From NCBI GenBank assembly GCA_963837485.1, contig CAWINP010000011.1, positions 124,001 through 188,000 on the forward strand: DNA of 64,000 nt, read 5' to 3'. Below are positions 55,055-63,474 of this stretch, piece after piece (within the stretch, counting starts at the first letter, position 1; each line of letters begins with the position of its first letter). The notes beneath the pieces are model-generated. The model saw only the letters and a program-made list of their open reading frames with translations, was not told where the DNA came from and searched no databases. Made by a program: the position numbers and the translations under genes. Source of the DNA: Solirubrobacter sp963837485 (lineage in GTDB: Bacteria > Actinomycetota > Thermoleophilia > Solirubrobacterales > Solirubrobacteraceae).

Positions 55055-56427
55055 CCCTTCGCCACCGGATCGCCGCCGCTGCCGGGCTCGCGGTCGCGGT
55101 CACCGTGGTGATCGCCGCGGCGGCGATCTTCGTCGCGGTCAGGTCGCAGCTGCACCAGCAGATCGACGACGCGCTACGGGCGCGCGCCGACGAGCTGGCC
55201 GACCACAACCGCGACGGTCAGTGCGGACCGGTCGCCGGCCGCGCGTTTCCGGAGCCCAACGACCGCGACGACGCCGCCTTCGGCGGAGCGGAGGGCTACG
55301 CGCAGATCGTCTGCCGCGACGGGACCGTCGTGCGGCCCGAGGGCGCGACGACCGGCCTACCCGTCTCCGCACGGACGCGGGCGATCGCGCGCGCGGGCTC
55401 CGGCGAGGCGCTCTCCAGCACGCGGGTCGCCGAGACGCATCTGCGCGTCCTCACCCGCGCGCTGCCGTCGCACGGCGGAGCGGTGCAGGTCGCACGACCG
55501 CTCACCGAGGTCGATCACTCCCTGCGCGACATGCTGGCCGTGCTCGCGATCGTGGCGGCGGCCGGCATCGCGCTCGCGGCGGGGCTCGGGGCGCTCGTCG
55601 CGCGCGCGGCGCTGACCCCGATCCAGCGCTTCACCCGCCGGACCGAGGAGATCGCCGGCAACCCCGACCCCGGAGAGCGGATCGCGGCGAGCGGCGACGA
55701 CGAGCTCGCGCGCCTGGCCCGCAGCTTCAACGCCACGCTCGACGCCCTCGAGCGCTCGGTCGAGGCGCAGCGCCACCTCGTCGCCGACGCCAGCCACGAG
55801 CTGCGCACGCCGATCGCCAGCCTGCGGGCGAACATCCAGACGATCGAGGACGCCGACCGGCTCCCGGAGCACGAGCGCGCCGCGCTGCGAGCCGACATCA
55901 TCGCCGAGCTCGACGAGCTGACCGCCCTGGTCGGCGACGTCGTCGAGCTGGCTCGCGGCAGCAAGCCCGGGCGGGTGCTCGACGACGTCCGCGTCGACCG
56001 CATCGTCCAGGCGCACGTGCGCCGAGCCGAGGGCCGCGGGGGCGTCGACATCCGGTTCCACGCCGACCTCGAGCCGACGGTCATCCGCGGCGAGCCGGAC
56101 CGCATCAACCGCGCCGTCTCGAACCTGCTCGACAACGCGGTCAAGTGGAGCCCCGCGGGCGGCACGGTCGACCTCTCGCTGCACGACGGCGTCCTCAGCG
56201 TGCGCGACCACGGTCCCGGGTTCGCCGCCGCCGACCTGCCGCACGTCTTCGAGCGCTTCTACCGCGCCGACGACTCCCGCGGCCGCCCCGGCTCCGGCCT
56301 CGGCCTCGCGATCGTGCGCCAGGCCGCCGAGGCGCACGGCGGGTCCGTCGAGGCCGCGAACGCTCCGGGTGGCGGCGGGCTCATCCGCGTGCGCTTCGCG
56401 CCGCCGTGGGCGAACGGGGGGCGCTGA
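55051..56427 (+). CDS. Sensor histidine kinase with HAMP domain
   Basis: A 458-aa membrane kinase with two transmembrane helices (~8-30 and ~160-185) flanking a ~125-residue extracytoplasmic sensor that contains two Cys (DGQCGPVAGR, QIVCRDG). A HAMP domain follows, then HisKA with DASHELRTPIASL, and the HATPase with NLLDNAVKWSP, VRDHGPGF and GSGLGLAIV. The paired external cysteines could sense redox state, which suits the electron-transfer operon it terminates; this is inference. The GTG overlaps the response regulator stop. Confidence 0.92.
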   Translation: MTLRHRIAAAAGLAVAVTVVIAAAAIFVAVRSQLHQQIDDALRARADELADHNRDGQCGPVAGRAFPEPNDRDDAAFGGAEGYAQIVCRDGTVVRPEGATTGLPVSARTRAIARAGSGEALSSTRVAETHLRVLTRALPSHGGAVQVARPLTEVDHSLRDMLAVLAIVAAAGIALAAGLGALVARAALTPIQRFTRRTEEIAGNPDPGERIAASGDDELARLARSFNATLDALERSVEAQRHLVADASHELRTPIASLRANIQTIEDADRLPEHERAALRADIIAELDELTALVGDVVELARGSKPGRVLDDVRVDRIVQAHVRRAEGRGGVDIRFHADLEPTVIRGEPDRINRAVSNLLDNAVKWSPAGGTVDLSLHDGVLSVRDHGPGFAAADLPHVFERFYRADDSRGRPGSGLGLAIVRQAAEAHGGSVEAANAPGGGGLIRVRFAPPWANGGR

Positions 56428-56453
56428 CGGCCGGAGGCTCAGGGCGCGGTGGA

Positions 56454-59400
56454 CTACGGCGTCGTCGTCGAGAGCGTGAACGTCACGCTCGCGCTGTAGG
56501 CCCCGGTGCGCAGCGGTTCGGACGCGCCGATCGACTGCCTGAAGACGATCGGGAACGAGTCGTTGGCGGCGGGTCCGGACCAGGCGGTCTTCGCCGGCGT
56601 GATGGTGACCGGCTGGGCGAGGCTGAACGCGCCATTCGCCAGCCGGGCCGTCGAGGCGGTCAGCGTCGCGTCGCCGGCCGTCGAGGTGACGGTGCCGGTG
56701 GTCGACGCGGTGTACTCGTGCGCGACGCCCGGGACGAACGCGCCGAAGTCCGCCGGCGCGCCGAGCGAGAGCGACAGCGTCGCCGGAACGGTCCCGCCGA
56801 CCGAGATGTCCACTGACGTCCGGGTCTGGAGCACGGTGACCGGCTCGGCCTCCTGGGACGCGGTCAGGAAGTCATAGCCGAGGTATTCGGCCTTGACCGT
56901 TGCGAGGCCTCCGCGCAGCGTGCCAGGAACGGTGACCGAGCCCACGCCGTGGTCCAGATAGACCGTCTGCTCCCAGCCCTGTGCCGAGAACCGCACGCGG
57001 CCGCCGGTCTCATAGCCGTCGGCCGCGGTCACGATGGCCTTCAGCGTGTCTCCCTCCTTGATCGTGGTCCCGGGCAGGACGAGGTCGGTCGTGGTGGCGA
57101 CGTCGGGGTTGGCAATGCCCTGGATCTTGTTCCACTCGCGCAGCGAGAGCGGCGTGACCGTTCCATGGCGCACGGTGCCGGTGTTCGTGAAGCTGGGCGT
57201 CTTGGCGTCCCATTTCGGGGCCTCGATATCGGGGCTGCACGACAGCTGGTAGCCGCCGCCGTTGGTGTACCGGTCCGCCCAGAAGTAGAACTGCTGCGGG
57301 CAGGCGGTGTCGCCCGGATTGGCCTTGAACACCAGTGGCCCCTCATAGCCTTGGTTGGACACCCACGTGCTGCGGCCGATGGACGGAGCGACCGGGATCC
57401 AGTTGTTGATGTTGGTGTCGCGGAGGTTGAGGTTCTTCTCCGAGAACACGTCCGACGCCGCGTTGCCGGCCTCGTTCTTGGTGAAGCGGTAGTAGTAGTC
57501 GCCCACCTTGATCACGGTCGTGTCGATGCGCGACTGCGGCGCGGGGTTCTGCCACACCTGCGCGGGCGCAAACGTGCGGAAATCGCGCGTGGTCGTGTAC
57601 CACATCTGCTGGTTCCCGGCCCCGGTGCGGTTCACCGGGTCGCTCCAGAGCGCCTGCGCCCAGAACACGACGTAGGCGCCGATCGAGTCGTCCCAATAGG
57701 CCTCGGGGGCGAACGCATTGCCGGCGTTGTCCGGCGCGACCTTGACATGGCGCTGGGGCGACCAGCTCACCAGATCGTGTGACTCGAACACCTCGATGTA
57801 CTGCGAGTCGTTGATCTGGTAGTCGCGATTGCGGTTGAACCAGTTCAGATCGGTGGCGATCATGTAGAAGGTGTCACCGTCGTGCGAGCGGATGATGAAC
57901 GGGTCGCGCAGGCCCTGATCGCCCAGTTGAGACACGAGCGACGGCTTGCCGCCGAGCAGGCCGACCCAGTCGAGCGCGCTGTTGCCGGTGGAGAGCCCGA
58001 AGCGCAGCTGCTCGCCGTCGGCAAGGCCCTCGCCGGTGAAGTACCCGAGGAAGTAGCGCGCGGGGTCCGCCTTGCGCGGCATCGCCTTGACCGTGCCCTG
58101 GAACGTCTTGGTCTTCGCCGACGCACCCTTGGTGATCGTCGCTGTGAGCGTGACCGGGACGTCGGGCCGCCCGAATGCGGGACGGGACACCTCGCCGGTC
58201 GGCGTGATGATCCCGGAGTCCGACGACCACGTGATCGTCGAGCCCCACTCGCCCTGCGCGGGCAGCGTGACGTTGCCGCGGATGTCATCGAGGGCGGTGA
58301 GCGTGAGGTCGTCGGTGTCGCGGGCGACCGACTCGGCGTCGTGGAACTGCGCCGGCACCGTGATCTGGATCTCCCGGGTCGTCGTCTCCAGGCCCTTGGT
58401 CAGGTTCGCCGTCAGCGTCGCGGTGGCGGCGGGCTGGTCGAGCGCCGGGCGGGTGATGACGCCGTTTGCGGTGATCACGGCCGGATCGGAGGTCGTCCAG
58501 GTGATCGCCGAGCCGGCCTTCGAGCCGAACCTCGGCAGGTTGATGTTGTCGACGATCGCGCTCGTCAGCCCGAGGTCGATCGCCGCGGCGTCGTCGCGCA
58601 CGCCCGCGACGCCGGGAGCCTCGGCGAGGGCGATCGCCTCGTCCTCGGACAGCGATCGGTCATAGACGCGGAAGTTCCGCAGCGTGCCGCGCAGGGCGTA
58701 GAACGTGGGCGACTGCGAGCGGCCGAGGTAGTTGCAGTTGGTTCCCGCCGCATTGACGGTGGGGGGCACCGTCAGGTTGGTCGTGCGGCCGATCTCGACG
58801 CCGTCCTCATAGAGGATGCCGGTCCAGCTGGTGCCGTTCGCGTTGCGCTGCTGCGTGTACGTGAGGTGCTTCCAGACGCCTTCGCGCAGGGCGTAGGTCA
58901 TCGCCTTCTGGACGCTCGAGCCGGTCGTCGGCGTCGTGGACGTCAGGCCGGTGCGGATGCGCATCGTGTTCGAGCCGAAGATCGAGCCCCCGTAGTCGCC
59001 GCTGGCCGTGCTGTCGCAGCTCGTCTTGCGACCAAAGGACCAGAGGTGGTGATCGCCGACGTTGGCCGGATCGATCCGGATGTCGTAGTCGACGGTCATG
59101 TCGGTCATTCCCGCGGTGATGTTGTCCGGCAGGTCGACGTAGGCGCCGGTCAGCGAGTCGGCGTAGGCGTCGGGGTTCAGCGTCACGCCCGCGCCCGTCA
59201 GGGTCGCCTTGCCGGGGTTGACCAGCGTCGCGTTCCCCGCGGTGCCGGCCGAGCCCGAGTCGGCGAGCGTGGTCCCCGACGTCTCGCCGAGCTTGTAGTC
59301 GTGCACGAGGCCGGCCGCGAGCTGCTCGGCGGGGATCGTCACCCGCTGCTTGACCGTGATGGGGAAATCCTTGGCCTCCGTCAGGCCGCGGTAGCTGAAC

Positions 59401-60392
59401 GTGGCCGTCAGCGTGGCGTGCCCATCACCCTGGCCGGCGGGCGGGCGGGTGACCGCGCCCTGGGCGGTGATCACAGCCGGGTTGCTCGAGCTCCACGCCA
59501 GGCCGGGCACGGACGGCAGCGTGAGATTCCGCGTCACGGCGCTCGTGTCGCCCAGATCGACCGAGGCCTTCAGCTCGGCCAGATCGGCGGGCGCCAGGTC
59601 GTCCGAGAGGGCCTTGACCTGGCTCGTGGTGAGCTCCTTGGCGTAGATGCGGAAGTCCTTGATGCGACCGCGGAACTGCTGCCCGCTCGCGTTGGCCGAG
59701 CGGCCGATGAAGCTCGTGGCCGAGGCGACGTCGGAAGGCTTGAGCGTCAGCGCCTGGTTCGACGCCACCGGCACGCCGTCCTCATAGAGCAGCATCCGGC
59801 CCGGCGTGAGCGCGTCGCCACCCTTGATCGTCACGGCGACGTGCTTGAACGTGTTGCCCGCAAGCGCCGTGGGACCGGTCGCCGTCTGGGCCACCGGGTT
59901 CGCGCCCAGCGGTGCCAGCAACGCCTGGTGGGGCGCGGTGCCGGCGCCCGGCGTCGCGGAGAGGTATCCGGCGTTGTCTGCAGTCCGGCCGAATGAGAAG
60001 ACCTGCCCCTGCTGCGTCGTGCTGGACAGCCGGACGTCGAATGCGATCGTCACGTCGCTCAGCCCGGCCAGCAGGGAGTCGGGGAGCCTGACCGCGGGCA
60101 GGGTGCCCCCGTTGCCGCCCGGCAGCGTCAAGCCGCGCCCGTTGTTCCAGACGGTGCCGGTGTTGCTGTTGACGATCGACGCGTCGTTGCCCTTCCCGGA
60201 CCGATCGTTGACCACGGTCCCGCTCGTCTCGTCGAAGGGGTAGTAGGCCACGAGGTCCTGGTTGAGCTCGGGCGGCAGATCGGCCCGCGCCGGCGCCGCC
60301 GCCACCGCGGTCAGGCCAACGACCGCGGCGACGAGCCATCGCGTTCGGCGAACCACGTTGCGGGTCCGATGTCTCAGTGGCAAACGACTCAT
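56454..60392 (-). CDS. Secreted multidomain LamG / Ig-like / GH43-type glycoside hydrolase
   Basis: A 1312-aa secreted enzyme. The signal peptide is LVAAVVGLTAVAAAPARA. Two LamG-type sandwich domains (~45-250, beginning LVAYYPFDETSGTVVNDRSG, and ~370-580, beginning LVHDYKLGETSGTTL) are each followed by a short Ig-like domain with the 'W(S/T)(S/T)S(N/D)PAVIT..G.(V/I)TRP' pattern; a third such repeat follows. The five-bladed propeller (~785-1090) shows LRDPFIIRSHDGD, FAPEAYWDDSIGAYVVFWAQ and DTTVIKVGDYYYRFTKNE, as in GH43 arabinanases and galactanases. The C-terminal ~110 residues (GGTVPATLSLSLG to FTLSTTTP) closely match the end of the GH10 xylanase gene nearby. ATG 60392 starts the signal peptide. 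A LacI-type operator lies 38 bp upstream. Confidence 0.88.
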   Translation of the reverse strand: MSRLPLRHRTRNVVRRTRWLVAAVVGLTAVAAAPARADLPPELNQDLVAYYPFDETSGTVVNDRSGKGNDASIVNSNTGTVWNNGRGLTLPGGNGGTLPAVRLPDSLLAGLSDVTIAFDVRLSSTTQQGQVFSFGRTADNAGYLSATPGAGTAPHQALLAPLGANPVAQTATGPTALAGNTFKHVAVTIKGGDALTPGRMLLYEDGVPVASNQALTLKPSDVASATSFIGRSANASGQQFRGRIKDFRIYAKELTTSQVKALSDDLAPADLAELKASVDLGDTSAVTRNLTLPSVPGLAWSSSNPAVITAQGAVTRPPAGQGDGHATLTATFSYRGLTEAKDFPITVKQRVTIPAEQLAAGLVHDYKLGETSGTTLADSGSAGTAGNATLVNPGKATLTGAGVTLNPDAYADSLTGAYVDLPDNITAGMTDMTVDYDIRIDPANVGDHHLWSFGRKTSCDSTASGDYGGSIFGSNTMRIRTGLTSTTPTTGSSVQKAMTYALREGVWKHLTYTQQRNANGTSWTGILYEDGVEIGRTTNLTVPPTVNAAGTNCNYLGRSQSPTFYALRGTLRNFRVYDRSLSEDEAIALAEAPGVAGVRDDAAAIDLGLTSAIVDNINLPRFGSKAGSAITWTTSDPAVITANGVITRPALDQPAATATLTANLTKGLETTTREIQITVPAQFHDAESVARDTDDLTLTALDDIRGNVTLPAQGEWGSTITWSSDSGIITPTGEVSRPAFGRPDVPVTLTATITKGASAKTKTFQGTVKAMPRKADPARYFLGYFTGEGLADGEQLRFGLSTGNSALDWVGLLGGKPSLVSQLGDQGLRDPFIIRSHDGDTFYMIATDLNWFNRNRDYQINDSQYIEVFESHDLVSWSPQRHVKVAPDNAGNAFAPEAYWDDSIGAYVVFWAQALWSDPVNRTGAGNQQMWYTTTRDFRTFAPAQVWQNPAPQSRIDTTVIKVGDYYYRFTKNEAGNAASDVFSEKNLNLRDTNINNWIPVAPSIGRSTWVSNQGYEGPLVFKANPGDTACPQQFYFWADRYTNGGGYQLSCSPDIEAPKWDAKTPSFTNTGTVRHGTVTPLSLREWNKIQGIANPDVATTTDLVLPGTTIKEGDTLKAIVTAADGYETGGRVRFSAQGWEQTVYLDHGVGSVTVPGTLRGGLATVKAEYLGYDFLTASQEAEPVTVLQTRTSVDISVGGTVPATLSLSLGAPADFGAFVPGVAHEYTASTTGTVTSTAGDATLTASTARLANGAFSLAQPVTITPAKTAWSGPAANDSFPIVFRQSIGASEPLRTGAYSASVTFTLSTTTP

Positions 60393-60429
60393 TCGCGCGT
60401 CCCCTCTGCGGCGCAGGTGCCAGGTTGAT

Positions 60430-60443
60430 TGATAACGCTCACA
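60430..60443. promoter_or_regulatory. LacI-family operator (exact match to TGNNANCGNTNNCA)
   Basis: TGATAACGCTCACA at 60430-60443 fits the LacI/GalR-family operator consensus at every fixed position. It lies 38 bp from the GH43 start codon. A second site, TGTTTGCGCTCACA at 60591-60604, differs at one fixed position. No lacI-type gene is in the window, so the regulator is encoded elsewhere. Confidence 0.7.
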
Positions 60444-60728
60444 GGTCCCTGCTGTCAAGGCGCTGCGCGGTTTGCCGGGCAGACACCCAACGAAGTCTTT
60501 GCCTGCCCCTGAATTACAGACAAACACGACGATGGGTTCGGTGTGCGCGGCTTCGTTGTGGCGATCGTCAAATCGCCTGGGCGCACAAGTTGTTTGCGCT
60601 CACATGAATGCGTCGGCCGCGGATGGAGCGCGTGCGCGATGCGTGAACCGCCAAGCGGCAGGGCTCGCGGTCCGGCGAGGGCCGTCACGGCATTCGTCGT
60701 TCGCCAAGACTAATCCATCATCTCGCTG

Positions 60729-60763
60729 CCATGTCCGTGATGGACATGGCCTGGTAGGCCATG
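60729..60763. promoter_or_regulatory. Two overlapping inverted repeats upstream of the GH10 gene
   Basis: The first has arms CCATGTCC and GGACATGG (60729-60736 and 60742-60749, 5-nt spacer). The second has arms CATGGCC and GGCCATG (60745-60751 and 60757-60763, 5-nt spacer). The middle arm is shared, so as RNA only one hairpin could form at a time; as DNA, centres are 15 bp apart. They lie 69-103 bp before the ATG. Confidence 0.5.
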
Positions 60764-60831
60764 TTACGGTTCGTTTGGCGGCCCAACATCTGCGCAGGCC
60801 GCCGGTTCCATCGGAATCGGGAGGAGAGGCT

Positions 60832-62679
60832 ATGGACCGGACCCGCATCGTGAGAGGCGTCGTCATCGCGCGAGCGTGGCTCGCGCTGACCGTCGCGGCC
60901 GCGGCGCTGGCGGCGCTGGGTCCGGCCGGGGCAGATGCGCGATCCGGTCCGGGATTCCCGCTGTACGGACAGGACAAATGGCTCGGGAGCGTGAACGAGT
61001 TCACCCGACCCTCGTTCACGCAGTGGTTCAACGAGGTCACGCCGGAGAACGCCGGGAAGTGGGGCAGTGCGGCCGGCACGACGCGCACCGCGGCGATGCG
61101 CTGGACGGCGCTCGACCAGGCGTACAGCTTCGCCAAGACAAACGGCTTCAAGTTCAACTTCCACGTGCTGCTGTGGGGCAACCAGCAGCCGACGTGGATG
61201 GCGAACCTGCCCCCGGACGAGCAGCTCGTCGAGATCAAGAAGTGGTTCGCGGCCGTCGCGGCGCGCTACCCGGACATCGACTACCTGCAGGTCGTCAACG
61301 AGGCGACATGGGATCCGCCGGACGGCTCGGTGCCCAAGAACCAGGGCGCGAACTTCTCGTCGAGCGGCAACTACGTGCAGGCGCTCGGCGGCTACAACGG
61401 CACCGACGGCACGGGCTACGACTGGATCCTCAACGCGTTCCGGCTCGCGCGCCAGTACTTCCCGCACACCAAGCTGATGCTCAACGACGTCGCCATCACG
61501 GGCATGACGGCGGCGACCGACGAGTACCTGAAGATCATCAACCTCCTCAAGCGCGAGAACCTGATCGACCGGATCGGGCTCCAGGCCCATGCGTTCGAGT
61601 TCATCCCCGGGGTCACCAACGCGCCCACCATCCCGGGCCACCCGTACCAGCCCGTGGACGACATGGCCGTGCACAAGGCCAATCTCGATCGCCTCGCCGC
61701 CACCGGCATACCGATCCAGCTCACCGAGCTCGACCTCGACGGGCTCCCGGTCGGCGCCGTCGCGGGCGACGAGATGCAGCTGGCCTACTACCGCAACGTC
61801 TTCCCGACCTTCTGGGAGCACCCCGCAGTCGAGGGCGTCACGCTCTGGGGCTGGCGCCAGCCGAACCATTGGCGCAACGCCCAGAACGCGCCGATCGTGC
61901 TCTCCAACGACACGGCCAAGCCGGCGGGCGCGTGGCTCTACAACTACGTGCGCGGGATCGCGCCGGTCATCAGACCGGCGCAGAGCTTCACGGTCAGCGA
62001 CGCCAACGCCACCAGCGTGGGCACCGTGCAGGCAGACGATTGGGCGTCGCAGATGGGCCGGCCGGAGTTGCGGACGTTCAGCTGGCAGATCAGCGGCGGC
62101 GACGGCGCCTTCTCGATCACGCCCGCCACCGGCGAGCTCCGCATCGCCGACCAGCGCCTGCTCGACGAGAACACGACGTACACGCTCAAGGTCCGCGTCA
62201 GCGACGGCTTCCACACGAGCGACGAGACCGCCGTCACCGTCGTCACGCAGGACCTTGCGAACGTCGCCGACGGGGCCGTGGGCGGCACCGTGCCGGCCAC
62301 GCTGTCGTTGACTCTCGGCAGCGGGGCGACGTTCGGCGCGTTCGTACCCGGCATGTCCAGGGACTATGAGGCCACCGCCGGCGCGACCGTCACGAGCACG
62401 GCGGGAGACGCCACGCTGAGCGCCGTCGATCCGGCGAGCGCGTCGCCGGGCAGGCTGGTCAACGGCAGCTTCGCTCTCTCAGAGCCGATCCAGGCCGCGG
62501 TGACGGGCGCGTACGCCCCCATCGGCGCCTCGCCCCTGACGCTGCACACCTATGCCTCGCCGGCGAGCAACGATCCGCTGACGATCCGCTTCAAGCAGAC
62601 CATCGGCGCCTTCGAGCCATTGCGCACCGGCACCTACAGCAAGGCGATCACGTTCACCCTGTCGACGACCACGCCATAG
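60832..62679 (+). CDS. Secreted GH10 endo-1,4-beta-xylanase with cadherin-like and shared C-terminal domains
   Basis: A 615-aa secreted xylanase. The signal peptide is ALTVAAAALAALGPAGADA. The GH10 (beta/alpha)8 barrel (~45-375) has NEVTPENAGKWG, FNFHVLLWGNQQP, the acid/base Glu in QVVNEATWD, the QAHAF strand and the nucleophile Glu in QLTELDLDG, then VTLWGWRQPNHW. A cadherin-like domain (~395-490, ending TYTLKVRVSDGFHTSDETAV) follows. The last ~115 residues (from GGTVPATLSLTLG to FTLSTTTP) are shared with the divergent GH43 protein. ATG 60832 has GGGAGGAGAGG upstream. The enzyme should cut xylan backbones outside the cell, and the GH43 partner could remove side chains. Confidence 0.93.
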   Translation: MDRTRIVRGVVIARAWLALTVAAAALAALGPAGADARSGPGFPLYGQDKWLGSVNEFTRPSFTQWFNEVTPENAGKWGSAAGTTRTAAMRWTALDQAYSFAKTNGFKFNFHVLLWGNQQPTWMANLPPDEQLVEIKKWFAAVAARYPDIDYLQVVNEATWDPPDGSVPKNQGANFSSSGNYVQALGGYNGTDGTGYDWILNAFRLARQYFPHTKLMLNDVAITGMTAATDEYLKIINLLKRENLIDRIGLQAHAFEFIPGVTNAPTIPGHPYQPVDDMAVHKANLDRLAATGIPIQLTELDLDGLPVGAVAGDEMQLAYYRNVFPTFWEHPAVEGVTLWGWRQPNHWRNAQNAPIVLSNDTAKPAGAWLYNYVRGIAPVIRPAQSFTVSDANATSVGTVQADDWASQMGRPELRTFSWQISGGDGAFSITPATGELRIADQRLLDENTTYTLKVRVSDGFHTSDETAVTVVTQDLANVADGAVGGTVPATLSLTLGSGATFGAFVPGMSRDYEATAGATVTSTAGDATLSAVDPASASPGRLVNGSFALSEPIQAAVTGAYAPIGASPLTLHTYASPASNDPLTIRFKQTIGAFEPLRTGTYSKAITFTLSTTTP

Positions 62680-62698
62680 AGCGACGGCGGCGCCGCTC

Positions 62699-62962
62699 TC
62701 AGGCGACCATCGCCGTGGACCGGCTCAACTCGTCATGGCGGTCGAGCTCCTGCGCGTGGTCGGCGAGCTTGTCGCGGATCGCGTCGACGGCTTCCTCTCC
62801 CAGGGCGAGCCGAAGCGGCGGACTGGGGTCATCGGCAAGCGCCACGATCGCCGCGGCGATGCGCTCCGGGTCGTTCGGCTGGTCCCCCGCGAGCTCGGCG
62901 AACCAGGCGAGCGCCCGGCCGACGCTCTCCTGGTACCGGCGGCCAGCGTTCGCGTCGCGACG
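62699..62962 (-). pseudogene. C-terminal remnant of a short-chain dehydrogenase/reductase
   Basis: About 87 codons read WFAELAGDQPNDPERIAAAI, then ALADDPSPPLRLALG and DELSRSTAMVA, which is the typical C-terminal quarter of SDR oxidoreductases ('G.QPGDP..AA.AI...PL.LPLG.DA'). An in-frame stop at 62963-62965 lies upstream. The Rossmann motif and the YxxxK site are missing, so it cannot be an active enzyme. Confidence 0.7.
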
Positions 62963-63027
62963 CTACGCGCTGTGCTGAGCGGACGGACCTTGATCGGCGG
63001 GATCGGCGCTTGCACGCTGGCGAGGCG

Positions 63028-63312
63028 ATGCTCGATGACCAGCGCCGGATCGCACTCGCCGCCCTCGGGCTCGCCGCGTTCACCGTCGGCACCTCCGAGC
63101 TCGTGATGGTCGGGATCCTCGATCCGATCGCCCGCGCCGCGGGCGTTTCGGTCAGCGCCGCGGGGACGCTCGTGACCGCGTACGCGCTCGGGATCGCGGT
63201 CGGCGGCCCGATCGCCACGGCGCTGACGACGTCGTACTTCGCCACCGACGTGCGCCGGCCCGGCGTGTCGCCGGCGGGCATCGCGTTCAGGGTCTCGTCG
63301 CCCTGTCGGTGA
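63028..63312 (+). pseudogene. N-terminal fragment of an MFS transporter
   Basis: The first ~68 codons (MLDDQRRIALAALGLAAFTV, then GTSELVMVGILDPIA and GTLVTAYALGIAVGGP) are the start of a DHA1-type major facilitator, covering two transmembrane helices. After about 63231 the sequence becomes unrelated and stops at 63312. It sits head-to-head with the SDR remnant, so both may come from one deletion that joined two neighbouring genes. Confidence 0.65.
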
Positions 63313-63314
63313 CG

Positions 63315-63332
63315 CCGCGACATGTGTCGCGG
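63315..63332. terminator. 18-bp palindrome after the gene remnants
   Basis: CCGCGACA-TG-TGTCGCGG is a perfect inverted repeat just after the MFS fragment stop and 143 bp before the last gene. It could be a terminator or an operator; nothing else is recognised in 63313-63474. Confidence 0.4.
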
Positions 63333-63474
63333 ACGACGGCGACATCCGGCCGATGCCACCGGCGAATGTCCCGTCGCGCACAGGTCATCGGTCCGATGCG
63401 CCGCGCACATCGCAGCGCAGATGATCATCGCCGCCCGTCAGCGGGCGCAACGACGATCAAGGAAGACGAACGCC

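Larger units (their letters stand above)
60393..60831. promoter_or_regulatory. 439-bp divergent regulatory region of the GH43 and GH10 genes
   Basis: No gene is supported here; the short open frames lack family-like sequence. The region holds a LacI-type operator next to the GH43 gene, a second close match in the middle, and a pair of overlapping inverted repeats near the GH10 gene. It is AT-richer than the rest of the window (for example GGTTGATTGATAACG and CTAATCCATCATC), as expected for promoters. Confidence 0.6.

Noticed and set aside
63010..63312. Functional small transporter
   Set aside because: Only about two transmembrane helices of an MFS protein remain, followed by unrelated residues.
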